This document shows positions 1-10,860 of a stretch of 64,000 nucleotides of DNA, one piece after another. Each line of letters starts with the position of its first letter. The first letter of the stretch is position 1. The position numbers and the translations under genes were made by a program. The notes under the pieces were generated by a model. It ran no database searches. It worked only from the letters and a program-made list of their open reading frames with translations, and was not told where the DNA came from. Origin of the DNA: Phyto melanocephala (lineage: Eukaryota > Arthropoda > Insecta > Diptera > Rhinophoridae); assembly GCA_941918925.1 (NCBI GenBank), contig OW799234.1, positions 128,630,895 through 128,694,894 of the forward strand. The letters are read 5' to 3'.

Positions 1-430
1 ATTAAACTCAAAAAGCATATCGGCGATTAATTAACCTTGGAACTTCGCCCTCTAAAGCAAAAGTTCGTTGCTTTGTTTATTGTTACCACCAACATGGCAC
101 CGTAAGAGATTTGCCTTGAACCGGTAGCTCATGCTTAATTTGCACTGCCGAAAAAATTTAACGTATAGAACAAAGAAAGATTTAAGACCCGGATATCATA
201 GGCAACTTTTAAATTTTACATCAAGGCATATTTATTCATCAGGTAATTGCAGTTCGGAGAGAATTTTTTGTTTACATTTTTTATACATGAAGTTAGGCAT
301 TTGAAATAAATTAGAAAAGAGAGAAAATTGTTTTTTATTTATGCATTTTGACAGCTGAAACTTAAAATAAGTGAAGAAAAAAATAATCAGCTGACGAATC
401 AAGAGTGCCTGTTGAATAAATATGCCTTGT
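1..430. other. AT-rich non-coding DNA at the window edge
   Basis: Nothing recognisable before the first Helentron-like element. Confidence 0.5.
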
Positions 431-1246
431 TATACCCTTCACACAGTGAAAAAGGGTATATATAGGTTTGTCATTCCGTGTGAAATTTCTACAATTTTCA
501 TTTCCGACCCCATAAAGTATATATTTTCTGAAAGCTTATAAATAGGGGAGTCGATTAAGCCCTGTCAGTCTGTCCGTCTGTCCGTCTGACCGTCTGTCCG
601 TGTGTATGTTGAAATCAACTTTTTGAAGCCCCCCGGCATAGGTTGGACCTGGGTAAGGTATTAAAATATCAGAAATATTCGGGAGTAGATCGGTATTGAA
701 AATCAGAAACATCGGTACATAAACAACTGAGATATGAGCAACAACCCACGACCACCTCGATTTTTTTTTCACAAAAACAACATTACAGCAACAACATACA
801 TACATACAAACGTGTATACTGGTTAGAGAAAACGTGGCATCGAATCCCAACTGAGCCAAAAAAAATTTTTTTTTAATTTTTTAAAAAATTTTTTTTTTAT
901 TTTTTTTATTTTTTTTTAATATATTATTTATATTTTTATTATTATTTTTTTTTTAATTTTTTTTATATTTTTTTTTTTAATTTTTTTTTTATTTTTTTTT
1001 TGTTTTATATATGTATATTATATATATAATAATTTTTTTTTTAAATTTTTTTTTAATTTTTTTCAAAATTTTTTTTTTTAATTTTTTTTTTAAATTTTTT
1101 TTTTTTTTTTTCGTTTTTTTAACATACATACCTGTACGTATTTCATATGGGATGAATGGTGATACAAGCAACTGTTATTGCATGACTACACGTTGTGAAG
1201 GGTATATAAGATTCGGCATGGCCGAATATAGCACTCTTACTTGTTT
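431..1246 (+). mobile_element. Helentron-like non-autonomous element (HINE/DINE-1-like), copy 1
   Basis: It begins ATACCCTTCACACAGTG and ends GTGAAGGGTATATAAG, then a TTCGGC...GCCGAA hairpin and CACTCTTACTTG. The 12-bp sub-terminal inverted repeats (TATACCCTTCAC/GTGAAGGGTATA), the 3' hairpin and T-rich flanks at both ends match the layout known for Helentron-associated elements. The left third carries the sequence with CTGTCCGTCTGTCCG and the CCCATAAAGTATATA word common in fly intergenic DNA. The middle (about 860-1110) is an almost pure T-rich tract. No transposase is encoded. The class is inferred from structure, while the family identity with the other copies is directly visible. Confidence 0.7.
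860..1111. repeat. T-rich homopolymer-like tract inside the Helentron-like element
   Basis: About 250 bp of T runs broken by A or AA. Equivalent tracts recur in every full copy of this family, always with the same polarity relative to the element ends. Open frames here (poly-K or poly-F) are artefacts of composition. Confidence 0.85.
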
Positions 1247-2219
1247 TACATTTAAATTTGAACAGTGGGACAGAACTGAAATAAATTTTATTGAAATTAA
1301 AAAAACGATGACTATTCAATAACACTTTTGTTTAATAATTATGATTTTTTAAAAGGGATAAAAAGGGTAGAGATGGAATTGATAAGCTAAATAATATGAC
1401 CAACGCAACAGGGGCGTATATGTACTCTATTGTCCAATCATAGTTGTTGTAATTAAGAACTGTGGGGAAACATCAACATGATTCAAAAACTATTTAACTG
1501 AACAACGAATCTGTTGGGATTTTCTGAGTTGTGTGCCAAAATGAGTCATTGTTGTTATTTGTGTGTGGAAGACATTAATGCATTTTGCCAATTTCTCGCA
1601 AATCTATGAACAGAAATATTTTATTGCCAATATTTAATTATAGTTAATTTTTATTTTGCATATGACCTTTAAAAAAAATGTGTGAAATTAATACATAAAT
1701 GACAGCGTTATTACTTTAAGGAACAAAATTTCTCTTTCATGATGTTCAAAAAACATTCCTTTATTTTCGTAACAAAATGATGTCAATTATAATAAAAAGG
1801 AAATACGTTAATTTGGGGTACATGTACATATTTGTGTTATTAATAAAATATAGAACAGAGTTGAGCGAGAAAGAAACTGAGTAATTTTAATAAATTAAAT
1901 TCTGTACGTGAAGTCATACACATAAATTGTGTGTTTGTTGTTCATGCTGCGAGTTGTCGTTTGAAAAAGTAGAAAACACCCACAAAATAAAGCAAAAAAT
2001 TTACAAATAAAATAAATTGTATACAATGTAGTTCCAAATGTTAGACAATAAAAATTTATAAAAAAAAATTAATCAATTAAGAAAAAAATTTTGACTTAAT
2101 GTAAAATACTTGGAAAACATTAAAAATTATTTAATGTTAAGAAAATATGTGGTCTTACAAATGAATTTTAACAAATTAAAAAAAAGAATATTTTTTTCGG
2201 CATTGTTTTCTTTAAGGCT
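1247..2219. other. AT-rich non-coding DNA
   Basis: No exon, RNA gene or repeat structure recognised. Most likely intron or intergenic filler. Confidence 0.5.
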
Positions 2220-2990
2220 TAAATTCTCTATTATACACAATCGTAATCAAATCATTAACTGGAAAATCGAAGCATCGAAGCACTAACTTTAACGAAGCAT
2301 ATTCTGGACATTCAAATTTGGACCACCTTTTTAGGCATTGCTGGCAGTATGTTAAGATAAACACAAACAATAATCTTATATAAACCGCCAATTGTTGATG
2401 GCTTATCAGCCTAAACTAGAGACTTTACTTGAACCCAGAGAAAATAATCGCGAGATGTCAAATCGCATGTCACAAGAGGCCAATTGACATATGAGGCCAT
2501 TTCTCGAAATCAATTTATAGCCAAAATTTAATGTCAATAAAACGATCTTCATTGACTTCAAAGCGAAATCCGGCTTCATTTTAGAAGAAATAAGAGCCAA
2601 TAGTGCCAAGAACATGTAAAACTTTGCGAAGGATGCAGTTTTCTTTCTGTAATGAAGTTTAGATTTATGTCCATCCATAAGTAGCAACTTTATATATAAC
2701 CAAAACCCATTAGGTCGAAAAAAACCTCATCACTCAACACAATTTCGTATACATAAGTTGTGCGTTGACTGATTTTCAAAGTAAATTTAGATAATAAGGA
2801 AGAGTTGTTCAAACATCAATCTATCCATGATGATTATAAGTTCGTTTGACGTTAACGCTTTCGTATCGGGTTCAAAGCAACATCTTGTGAAAAACGACGT
2901 ATATGAACCACTTATAGTTGTAAACAGTTTAACTAATTTAAATATTGAATTTATAAGCATGCGTGACAAATTAATTTAAGAAATCTTTTT
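2220..2990 (-). pseudogene. Mariner-like transposase fossil (IS630-Tc1-mariner superfamily), copy A
   Basis: On the minus strand, frame-shifted pieces follow the order of a mariner-like transposase. First comes a region ending LSDEVFFDLMGF (the first catalytic Asp block), then HPSQS (the HPEKVTVW block), then PLVTCDLTSRDYFLWVQV (the third catalytic Asp block), then LPAMPKK (the conserved C-terminal helix). The segment expected between them with the FQQDGA motif is missing, so the copy is internally deleted as well as interrupted by stops and frameshifts. It is the same family as the copies at 9486 and 44880. A functional enzyme is impossible. Confidence 0.75.
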
Positions 2991-4058
2991 ATTAAAAAAT
3001 TTGATTTTTTTCAAACATATTAAAGCTACAACATATTTGTTAAAAAAAAAAAAAAAACATAAACATTAATAGAAGTGCCTATAAACAAACATATCAACTG
3101 AAATTATTTCTTGAGTTATACCGTATCATAAACAACCGACAACAAATGAATACAATACAGTTTAATAGGAAAAATGCTACAAAACAATACAAAAGCCAAA
3201 TAAATAGTCATAAATTTAAATTAAACTTCAAATGACACTGGCACTCGAAGCTACAATTAAACAATAAACATAAAAAAAAAACTAACAATGTACGCAAAGA
3301 ATGAAAATGCGTTAGAAAATATGATGCAATTTTATATGGAAGGATGAATAAAAAAAAAACTATATGTTCGATTGAAACTTTTTAAGAGCGCAAGTACAGG
3401 GTTATTTATTATGGGGTACTTTAAAACTATATAGTTTTGACAGCTTAAACATGTGTCATGCGAAACTCTGGAGTTATTAATGAAATTTCTTCTATGAAGG
3501 TATTCGGTTGTATTAGAAAATTACACATTTCAGGAGAAATCAGGTAATGCCATAAAAACAGTGTCTTGGTTAAGCAAGACCCATTTGTAATCTAGGAATA
3601 AAATCTCTTTATCTAGAGTGTAATTTCAAGACGTTTATTTAAAAAACACAAAGTTATTGGTTTTTTATTGTTTTTTGTAGGCACGTGGAAATATTAATAT
3701 ATACCTTCAAATAAGAAAGACTCAAACGTAATTATTAACTACTCTCTTTATCATGTCATAATAAAAGACTATTGCCCCTTGAATTCGTGAAATATTCTAT
3801 TTAAGTACCTCCCCCTGGATTCACGCCTGTTAATTGCAATCAAATCAGAATCCATCGCAAAAATAATGTCGTAAATATTTTTTATTAAAAAAGTTGTAGA
3901 CCTTTTCTCAAAGGCGAAAAATATAATTCTAAAAGTGTACAGTAATTTTTCCTTATAACTGGCTTGATTTGAAAAATTTACTTCATGTCAAGTCACCCTG
4001 CACATTTTTGGCATTTTTGGGCGTTCGTTTAAACTTAATTTCTTTGCATTTAGGAACT
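2991..4058. other. AT-rich non-coding DNA
   Basis: No coding or structural signal recognised. Several short poly-A runs only. Confidence 0.5.
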
Positions 4059-4413
4059 CCCAGCAAAAAAATCTATGACCAAAAAGTGGATTTGCAGGGG
4101 TTCAACTGGTGACGAAGTGAATTAATATAGGTGAAAACACTAATGATTTTAACATTAGCGTGTCATTTGCTATCATGTGTTTACATGAATACATTAATGA
4201 ACTGCACTCCATTCTAAGTACATATTTAGAACTCATGCATATTTTATGAGAAGCATCGGATGTTTCATGAGTTAATGTTCTTTGTTTACATGAATTATGA
4301 CAAATTATTTCACATTTAGGAAGTCATTTAGAATGAATGCTTTTACATAATTGATTTAGAAGTCTTGAACATATAATTCGCTTTGCACTACTTCTATTTT
4401 TTTTTTGCTGGGC
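4059..4413. mobile_element. Short inverted-repeat element with CCCAGCAAAAAA termini
   Basis: The left end CCCAGCAAAAAAAT is mirrored by ATTTTTTTTTTGCTGGG at the right. The interior is non-coding. The same CCCAGCAAA terminus bounds the larger element at 31563-32279, so a shared DNA-transposon family is plausible. Confidence 0.5.
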
Positions 4414-4500
4414 TATAGTATACGAAAACACCTCGAATCCATTTGTAATCAAAAAATTTAAATTAAAAATTATTAAAGAAAATAAACAAAAAAGCATGAA

Positions 4501-4757
4501 TATATCTGTGGCTTGGAGCTAAAAGGGCCAATGTCACTTTTTTGCTCTTTTGAGTTAATCATTGCATTAGATTTGTTTTCTTGCTCTATTTCATTATGGT
4601 AAAATAGCTAAAGTCAGACTTAACCCAGAACAGTTTCATAAATAAAATGCTGGCCAATGTCACTATGAAAGCACCTATAAAAGTTAAAGTTGAATTCTAA
4701 TTTTCTCAAAAGTAAATATTTTGACATTGGCCCTTTTAACTCCAAACCACAGATATT
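4501..4757. mobile_element. MITE with about 35-bp terminal inverted repeats
   Basis: The left arm ATATCTGTGGCTTGGAGCTA... pairs with the right arm (ending CCACAGATAT) at about 33 of 35 positions. The interior repeats the GCCAATGTCA word once more. There is no coding capacity, and no clear target duplication was identified. Confidence 0.6.
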
Positions 4758-4839
4758 AAATACAACAACGTCACAACTAAAAAAATTTCGAATGTTGACT
4801 TATTTCATAAATTGGGTCAATATACAGTAATTAAATATT

Positions 4840-5225
4840 CGGCCTTTAAGAAAAGCCGTCTTTCGAATAATTCGAACACTCCCAGACCTGTCTTTGGTTT
4901 TTACACGTAAAATTGGTTAGAATAACTGGTGTTTTATGTTTTGTTTTACATATATAAAAATAAAACAAAAAAATTTTTTTGTCCTTATTCAAAATTCAGT
5001 AAAATTTAAAAAAAATTAGTTTTTAAGTTGCGTAGTTCTCGAAAGTGTTGGAGACGAAAGTATATTTAAAAATAGTTCAAAAGGACAAGGACATACATAT
5101 ATATTACACATAACCAAATTATTCAATATTTTCAAATAATTCGAATTAAAAAACCGGTTTCTCGAACAATTTGAAAACCGACTTTTTGTTAAAATAAAAC
5201 CGTCTTTTTTTCAAATATTTGGAAA
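4840..5225. mobile_element. Degraded relative of the GGGTGATC element
   Basis: Contains TTCGAATAATTCGAAC and two blocks with AAAACCGACTTTTTGTT and AAACCGTCTTTTTT. Similar wording is seen near both ends of the element at 62771-63677. The ends are lost. Confidence 0.4.
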
Positions 5226-5344
5226 CTACTCCAAAAATTGTTTTCTAATCACTAACTTTTCCGACTGAAAATTACCGTTATTTCTGTTTTTTGCCTCTAC
5301 TGAAAATATGAGAATTTCGGGTCGTAAAGTTATTGTCTTTAGTA

Positions 5345-6205
5345 TGCGATATGTACAAAACCTAACGGGAATATTCCCAGGTTTTTTTCCATTTTGGAAA
5401 TACCGGGTATTTATGTGGGAAAACCCCAATAAACGGGAATTTTCACTATTAACCGTAATTATCAAGAAATAACCGGGTATTTATGTGGGAAAAAACCCAA
5501 TAGATGGGTATTTTCATTATTAACCGTAATTATCAAGATCTTAAAATATTAAAAATTTTTTTATTTTTAGTATATATGCAGCGAAAAATATATACTTTGC
5601 GATGCACACATACTTTGCGCCAGTGTATATAGGGCACTAGCTGTTGCCTGTTGTTCGAAACGTCAAAATGTGTGCGCATTCTGATGGAATGTTTCTTAAT
5701 TGCAAAAGGTCGTCTATTGAAACTTTTAAGCATCTTTGACCAAACAAAAAAAATAAAACAATTATTTAAGCTCAAACTTACCGGTATATTACCGTTAATA
5801 AAAATAAGTAGGTATCGAAGTCCGTAAGAGTAGCAGTAGTAAATCACACATTTAATCACTAGGCAACCAAAAGTCCACACAACAAAATCCAAGTCATCAA
5901 TTAAACCAACAAATTAACACAAGCGCGCACAGTACGAAGCCATAACAACGTGTAAGATAGATAGATCACCAGCATTATAACGTATTTATTGAATTATGAA
6001 AATAAACAAAATTAGATTAGCTTTAACTATAAGTAATAGTACTTAAATAGTACGTACTATTTGATATATACTTGTATCTACACATTACATAGAAATATGA
6101 AAAAAACCCGAATTTTATCCCATTCGGTAATTTTTCCCGGGTTTTTTCCATATTTTTTTCCACATTTGGTTTTTTTCCGGGTAAAATCCCATTTCTACGA
6201 ATGCC
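5345..6205. mobile_element. Possible transposon remnant with ACCGGGTATTT / CCCGGGTTTTTTCC arms
   Basis: The left part carries a tandem pair of about 69 bp (5401-5467 and 5470-5538, each with CCGGGTATTTATGTGGGAAA and AACCGTAATTATCAAG). The right part (6105-6190) has roughly complementary GGGTTTTTTCCATATTTTTTTCC wording. The middle contains a less AT-rich segment (5590-5940) with no recognised protein. A fossil DNA transposon is the best guess. Confidence 0.35.
5401..5538. repeat. Tandem duplication of a ~69-bp unit (2 copies)
   Basis: The two halves match closely from ACCGGGTATTTATGTGGGAA through TTAACCGTAATTATCAAG, with a few substitutions. Confidence 0.75.
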
Positions 6206-8219
6206 CCTAATATATATTTTCCGCCATTTGCAAAAATAAGAGCATCTTCCAATAGGGTGATTTTTTTTGGCCCACCTTGTATTTAACTACATACTACTTT
6301 CTAATAGTCTAACATTTAGAAATTATAGCTCAAATTGTGATAGCCCCTTATAAATATTAATTTCTTTTATGTTTTTTTTAACCAATTTAATTTAAGCTTA
6401 AAATATATATAAAAGCAACAAAGCAAGCGAATGAAATGCCCTTCAATTTGATATAAATATAAAATCGACAACAAAGCATAAGCACAAATGCACAAATTTT
6501 AACTTCCTACTTCGTTTTTTGTTCGTATGGAATGTAGGCAAGTTAGTAGCAAAATAGAGTCGGTTAAACCGAAACGCTTTGTATCCTACAACACAACATT
6601 AGGAATGTAGAATTTCACTTTTACTGTATTTTTTGCTACGATTTGACACCAACAAATATCAAGGATTTAGCTTATTGCCGGTAGTGTGTCGTATATGGAT
6701 GTTATGACTAATTATAATAAAATATAGAATCAAGTTGTGTTTGTATGTCAAAATTATATTGTTTGTATGATTTCATCTTAATAGAAGGCTAAGCGAAATT
6801 ATGGATCGATTACAATGAAACATGAAATGAACTTTCATTACATTTAAAATTTTTGGGGTTGAGCAAAACAATAGTACGAACGCATAATACCATTCTCACT
6901 TATGGTGGTGTAGGGTATGAAAGCAAAGTTTAAGTGATGTATGAATCTACGTATTTATGTCTGTGTGTGCATTTATCAAAGTATTTTTATTCCTCTCGTA
7001 AATTACTCGCACTCGCGTATCATTGTAATGATTTTAATCCATCAGACGCTTAGTCTAAACGTCAGTTGTGCTGTTTGAGCAAAATTGTTAAAGTCATTGA
7101 GTGCAAATGAGTTTAGGGTTTAAATGCATGGTTTGATTTGTGCATACATATGCAAGTCTATGTATTGTATTAAAATCGTTTTTATTGTTGGTATGTTTAG
7201 TACCAGAAAAGGCCTTCAAAATTGGGGAAATTATACAAAGTTTTGTAAATTTTTATTCTATTAAAATTAATCTTATCTGAAGTCTTCTTTTTTAAAATAT
7301 CAAATAAACCCAGTTTTCGTTATTTAAAATTATCTTACGAAAGGTTATGTTGTAACAAGTTCTTAAAAGATAATTTTGAAATTGTTTCAAAAGCTCTTTG
7401 AAGAGAAACATTTATGCAATGCTTCTCAAAAATGAACACGGCATACATAATAAGGCCTTTTCTAAGGCCTTCTATCATCATCTTTTCTTTACATTTGGGT
7501 GTGTTTGCATTTCCTTAGAGTACTTGCATATATTCATGTATTGCATTTGTTGTTCATTACTGTTGTTTTATACTTATAACATATAAATACATACATACAT
7601 GCATACATATATATTAAAAAAAAAAATAAGAGAGTACGAGTATGTGTGAATTGCATTTAATGAATTTATGGCATTTGTACGCGTAATTAAGATTTTAATT
7701 AAATTTTCTTATAAATATTTTTCGTAATTTTTTTTTCGTCTTTCTATTAAAATACTGTATTAGTATATGTGTGCCTTAAAGGAATGTTAGAAATGTTGAT
7801 GAATGGTTGATGAAAATTCGTTATGCAAAAGGAAGCAAACATTCAAGTGACTTGCAACCAACTATATTTGGTAAACTGAATGGAGGATATAAAAAATAAT
7901 TTTTTTAAACAAATATTTTAAATTGAATAGGTAAATGCATAAAAGATAAACTGATTTAAACTTTTAAGATTAAAATTAAATTTTAAAAATTTTGGTGTTA
8001 TTGGTTGTTGGGTTTAAGCTTATGAAAACTATTGGGAGAATATCATAAATAATTAGTAAATTAGTTTTTTGTTAAAAGTTTTTTCAATACACTAGCAGAA
8101 CCCGAACTGCGTTATTGGTCCTAACAAGTATTGTATTTATTAGAACGATAGATTTTAATATTATCTGCAACTAACTGTCACGTATGCAAAATTTGTCATA
8201 AATAGTATTTCATTTGAAT
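6206..8219. other. AT-rich non-coding DNA
   Basis: No exon, RNA or clear transposon seen. An isolated GGGTGATTTTTTTTGGCCCACC at about 6255 may be a scrap of an inverted-repeat element. Confidence 0.45.
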
Positions 8220-9060
8220 GAAGGTATCACTTCCCCTTTTCCGATTCCTTCCATTTCAGTTTCTGATTAGGAAATTGTTATCAAAAGTAGCTAGTACTAA
8301 GTTTAAACTAAATAGAGATATCACATTCTCAGAAATTATACAAAATTTATTTTTTTGTATGGGATGCACAATGTCCTCTTAATATCGTAGCCAATTAAAC
8401 AGAATTTAAAGCATATTACAATTATAGTTCTGCAAATTTGCCCTTTAGTATTTTTTCTTTGTATGGTAGGTACCACGCCCCCTCATTTGGTTCTATCTAA
8501 ATTTTTGTAATGAATTTTAAAATTTTTATTAATATGTCTAATACCAGGAAATCAATCATATAATGAGTTCTTTGTATGGGGACGATCACTTCTCCTGCTC
8601 CGATTGTTATAATTTTTTGTAAGAGTAAGACAAATGAGACAAAAGTTAAATATACAAAGTTTTAAAATACAAGATGTTTTAGCTTTTTAGATTTCGAATA
8701 AAATGTATTTTGTTTATATTGAAGGTGTCATGCCCATTATGCCATCCCAGCTCATTTTAAGCTCAACTATGCTATTTGTTATTGTTATACACGACACGAA
8801 TTTTAAAGACTTTTAAGGTATTACAGTACTTAGGATATACGGCAAAAACTGTTCTTTGAATTTGAAAAAAACAAAATTCCGTAATAACCATTTTTGAGCT
8901 TCATAGATGGGCGTGGTCAACTTTTCTTTGCATAAACAGCTTAAGTAAAAATGTCTGTAGGTGCCAGTCCTGAGTTTTACAGGTTTTTATGGAAAATTAA
9001 GCAAATAGGTCGCCAATTTGGATAAATTAAAAAATGGGCGTTGTAAATTTTTCTTTCCGT
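8220..9060. mobile_element. Degraded repeat resembling the interior of the 9341-11457 element
   Basis: Blocks such as ACTTCCCCTTTTCCGATT, ACTTCTCCTGCTCCGATTG, GGGCGTGGTCAACTTTTC and GGGCGTTGTAAATTTTTC recur at irregular spacing. The style matches the GGGCGTGGCAC units next door. No termini are visible. Confidence 0.4.
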
Positions 9061-9074
9061 TAAAAACTATATTA

Positions 9075-9205
9075 GGTTATGACACACTGTAGGTTAGGTT
9101 GGGGTAAAAAAGAGGGATAATAATAGCCCTGACCCATGAAAGGTATACACGTATGCGCAGTTGGCATCTTGTGCGCTTTATGTAGAAACGAAGTACCTCT
9201 AGTAA
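9075..9205. repeat. Dispersed TTAGGTTAGGTT-type repeat, copy 1
   Basis: Shares AGGTTAGGTTG, an AGCCC(T/A)-ACCCATGA block, AGGTATACAC and CAGTTGGCAT..TTGTGCGCT with 19057-19152. The family is unknown to me and may be SINE-like or a fragment of a larger element. Confidence 0.6.
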
Positions 9206-9485
9206 AATCATAATCCTAATTTATAAGCATTAACAAGTAAGAGCGAATGAAATATGAAATACGTACATACATATATAAAAACAACCCAATGTAAAATTAT
9301 AACTTTACGTATGTATGTTAAAAGAAAAAATAAAAAAAAAACAAGTAAGAGCACTATATTCGGCTGTGCCGAATCTTTTATACCCACCACCAATTTTGTG
9401 TACATTTAAAGCACAATATTTATTATTTTGTTAATCGCTACGGAATAATCTCTTTATAATAAAATATGTATCCTTTCTTTGTAGA

Positions 9486-10095
9486 GGGTGGTTAAATTTT
9501 AAGGGCCCATGTTGAAGGTGAACTACACCTAGACTTTAAATTTGTTTTCTGCATTTCACTTGACATTTCTCAATCTCAAACTTACTCAATTTGATCCGTG
9601 GAAAGACTCGCAAATGAGCAACGCTTTAAAGTTATTCAAGTTTTTTATAAAAATGGGTGTCAAATCAAAATGCATTTTGTGCACTTCGTAATTCTTTTGA
9701 TCAACATAATCGTTCAAATTCGTCCACAATCGGGAGAATTGTAAAAAAATATTAAAATTTCTGCAAAACAGGTCTGTATAAAATGTTAGAAAATCTGTGA
9801 ATGCCTTCTTAGTGCGTTGAATTGGAACTACTGGTGGTTTTTGCGATAGTGTGGCAAAAGAGCAGTCAACCACGACTCATCATTATGCCCAACAATTGAG
9901 CATTGTCATTGAAAATTTGGACCATCTGATAGTGGAGTGGCGCCAAGGATGGGGGGGGGGCCATTTGGCCGATATTTTGTTAAATACATAATTGAACCGT
10001 ACAAATATTATAATTACAAAAAGAAATAATAATAATATCCTAAATAATTTGTGTTTTATTTAAATTGAACATCGGTCCTAAAAATTTAATTTAGC
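9486..10095 (+). pseudogene. Internally deleted mariner-like element with both inverted repeats, copy B
   Basis: The inverted repeats TTAAATTTTAAGGGCCCATG (from 9492) and its imperfect complement (10065-10089) flank a relic of a mariner-like transposase. The N-terminal HTH region is legible across frameshifts (KVIQVFYKNG, then FDQHNRSNSSTIGRIVKKY). It passes to FCDSVAKEQSTTTHHYAQQL, and then joins directly to VIENLDHLIVEW...GGHLADI, the conserved C-terminus. The whole catalytic core is therefore deleted. It looks like a non-autonomous deletion derivative trapped inside the Helentron-like element. Confidence 0.75.
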
Positions 10096-10139
10096 ATAAC
10101 TTCGATATGCTACTAAAATGCTTTTGTAAATGTAGTCTT

Positions 10140-10860
10140 TTAATGAAAGTGGGCGTTAAAGTAGGCGTGTTAATAAAGTTTGTGCTAATAAATACAACTT
10201 AGATATTTCAATATAGTCCTTTATTTTCCCAAAAACTTTGTCAATAGAGAAATTACATGAATTTAAGATAAACCGTTATATAGGAGGTAGGCGTTAAAGT
10301 GGGCGTGACACCTAAACTTTTTGGCACAACAATAACATTGAGTAGAAGGATATACGTAGCAAATATACCTCTAATTTTGGTAGATAACGTGAAAAGTGGG
10401 CGATATAGTAGGCGTGTCAAAATTGTTTTTGCGAATGAGTACAACTTAGGTGTTTCAATATAGCCCTTTATTATTCCAAAATCTTTATTAATAGAGAAAT
10501 TATATGAATTGTAGGTAAAACGTTATATGGGAGGAGGGCGTAAAAATGGGCGTGGCACCTTAAATTTCTGGCACAGTATTGGCACTGTCTAGGGAGATAT
10601 ACGTAGCAAATTTTATCATCATACCTCTAATTTTGGCGGTTTTATGAGCTTTTAAATTTCATTAACGGTAGATAACGTGAAAAGTGGGCGTTATAGTAGG
10701 CGTGTCAAAGTTGTTTTTGCGAATGAGTACAACTTAGGTGTTTCAATATAGCCCTTTATTATTCCAAAATCTTTACTAGTAGAGAAATTATATGAATTTT
10801 AGGTAAAACGTTATATGGGAGGTGGGCGTAAATGTGGGCGTGGCACATTGATTTTCCGTC
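10140..10860. repeat. Tandem ~290-bp repeats with GTGGGCGTGRCAC words
   Basis: Three successive units share GTTATATAGGAGGTAGGCGTTAAA-type text, GGGCGTGRCACCT, TACGTAGCAAAT, TACCTCTAATTTTGG, GTAGATAACGTGAAAAGTGGGCG and TACAACTTAGGTGTTTCAATATAG. Copies start near 10200, 10440 and 10735, and the middle one has extra sequence. Confidence 0.7.

Noticed and set aside
989..1322. Open frames rich in K, F and I
   Set aside because: Products of the homopolymer-like tract of the Helentron-like element; the same applies at 44245-44559.
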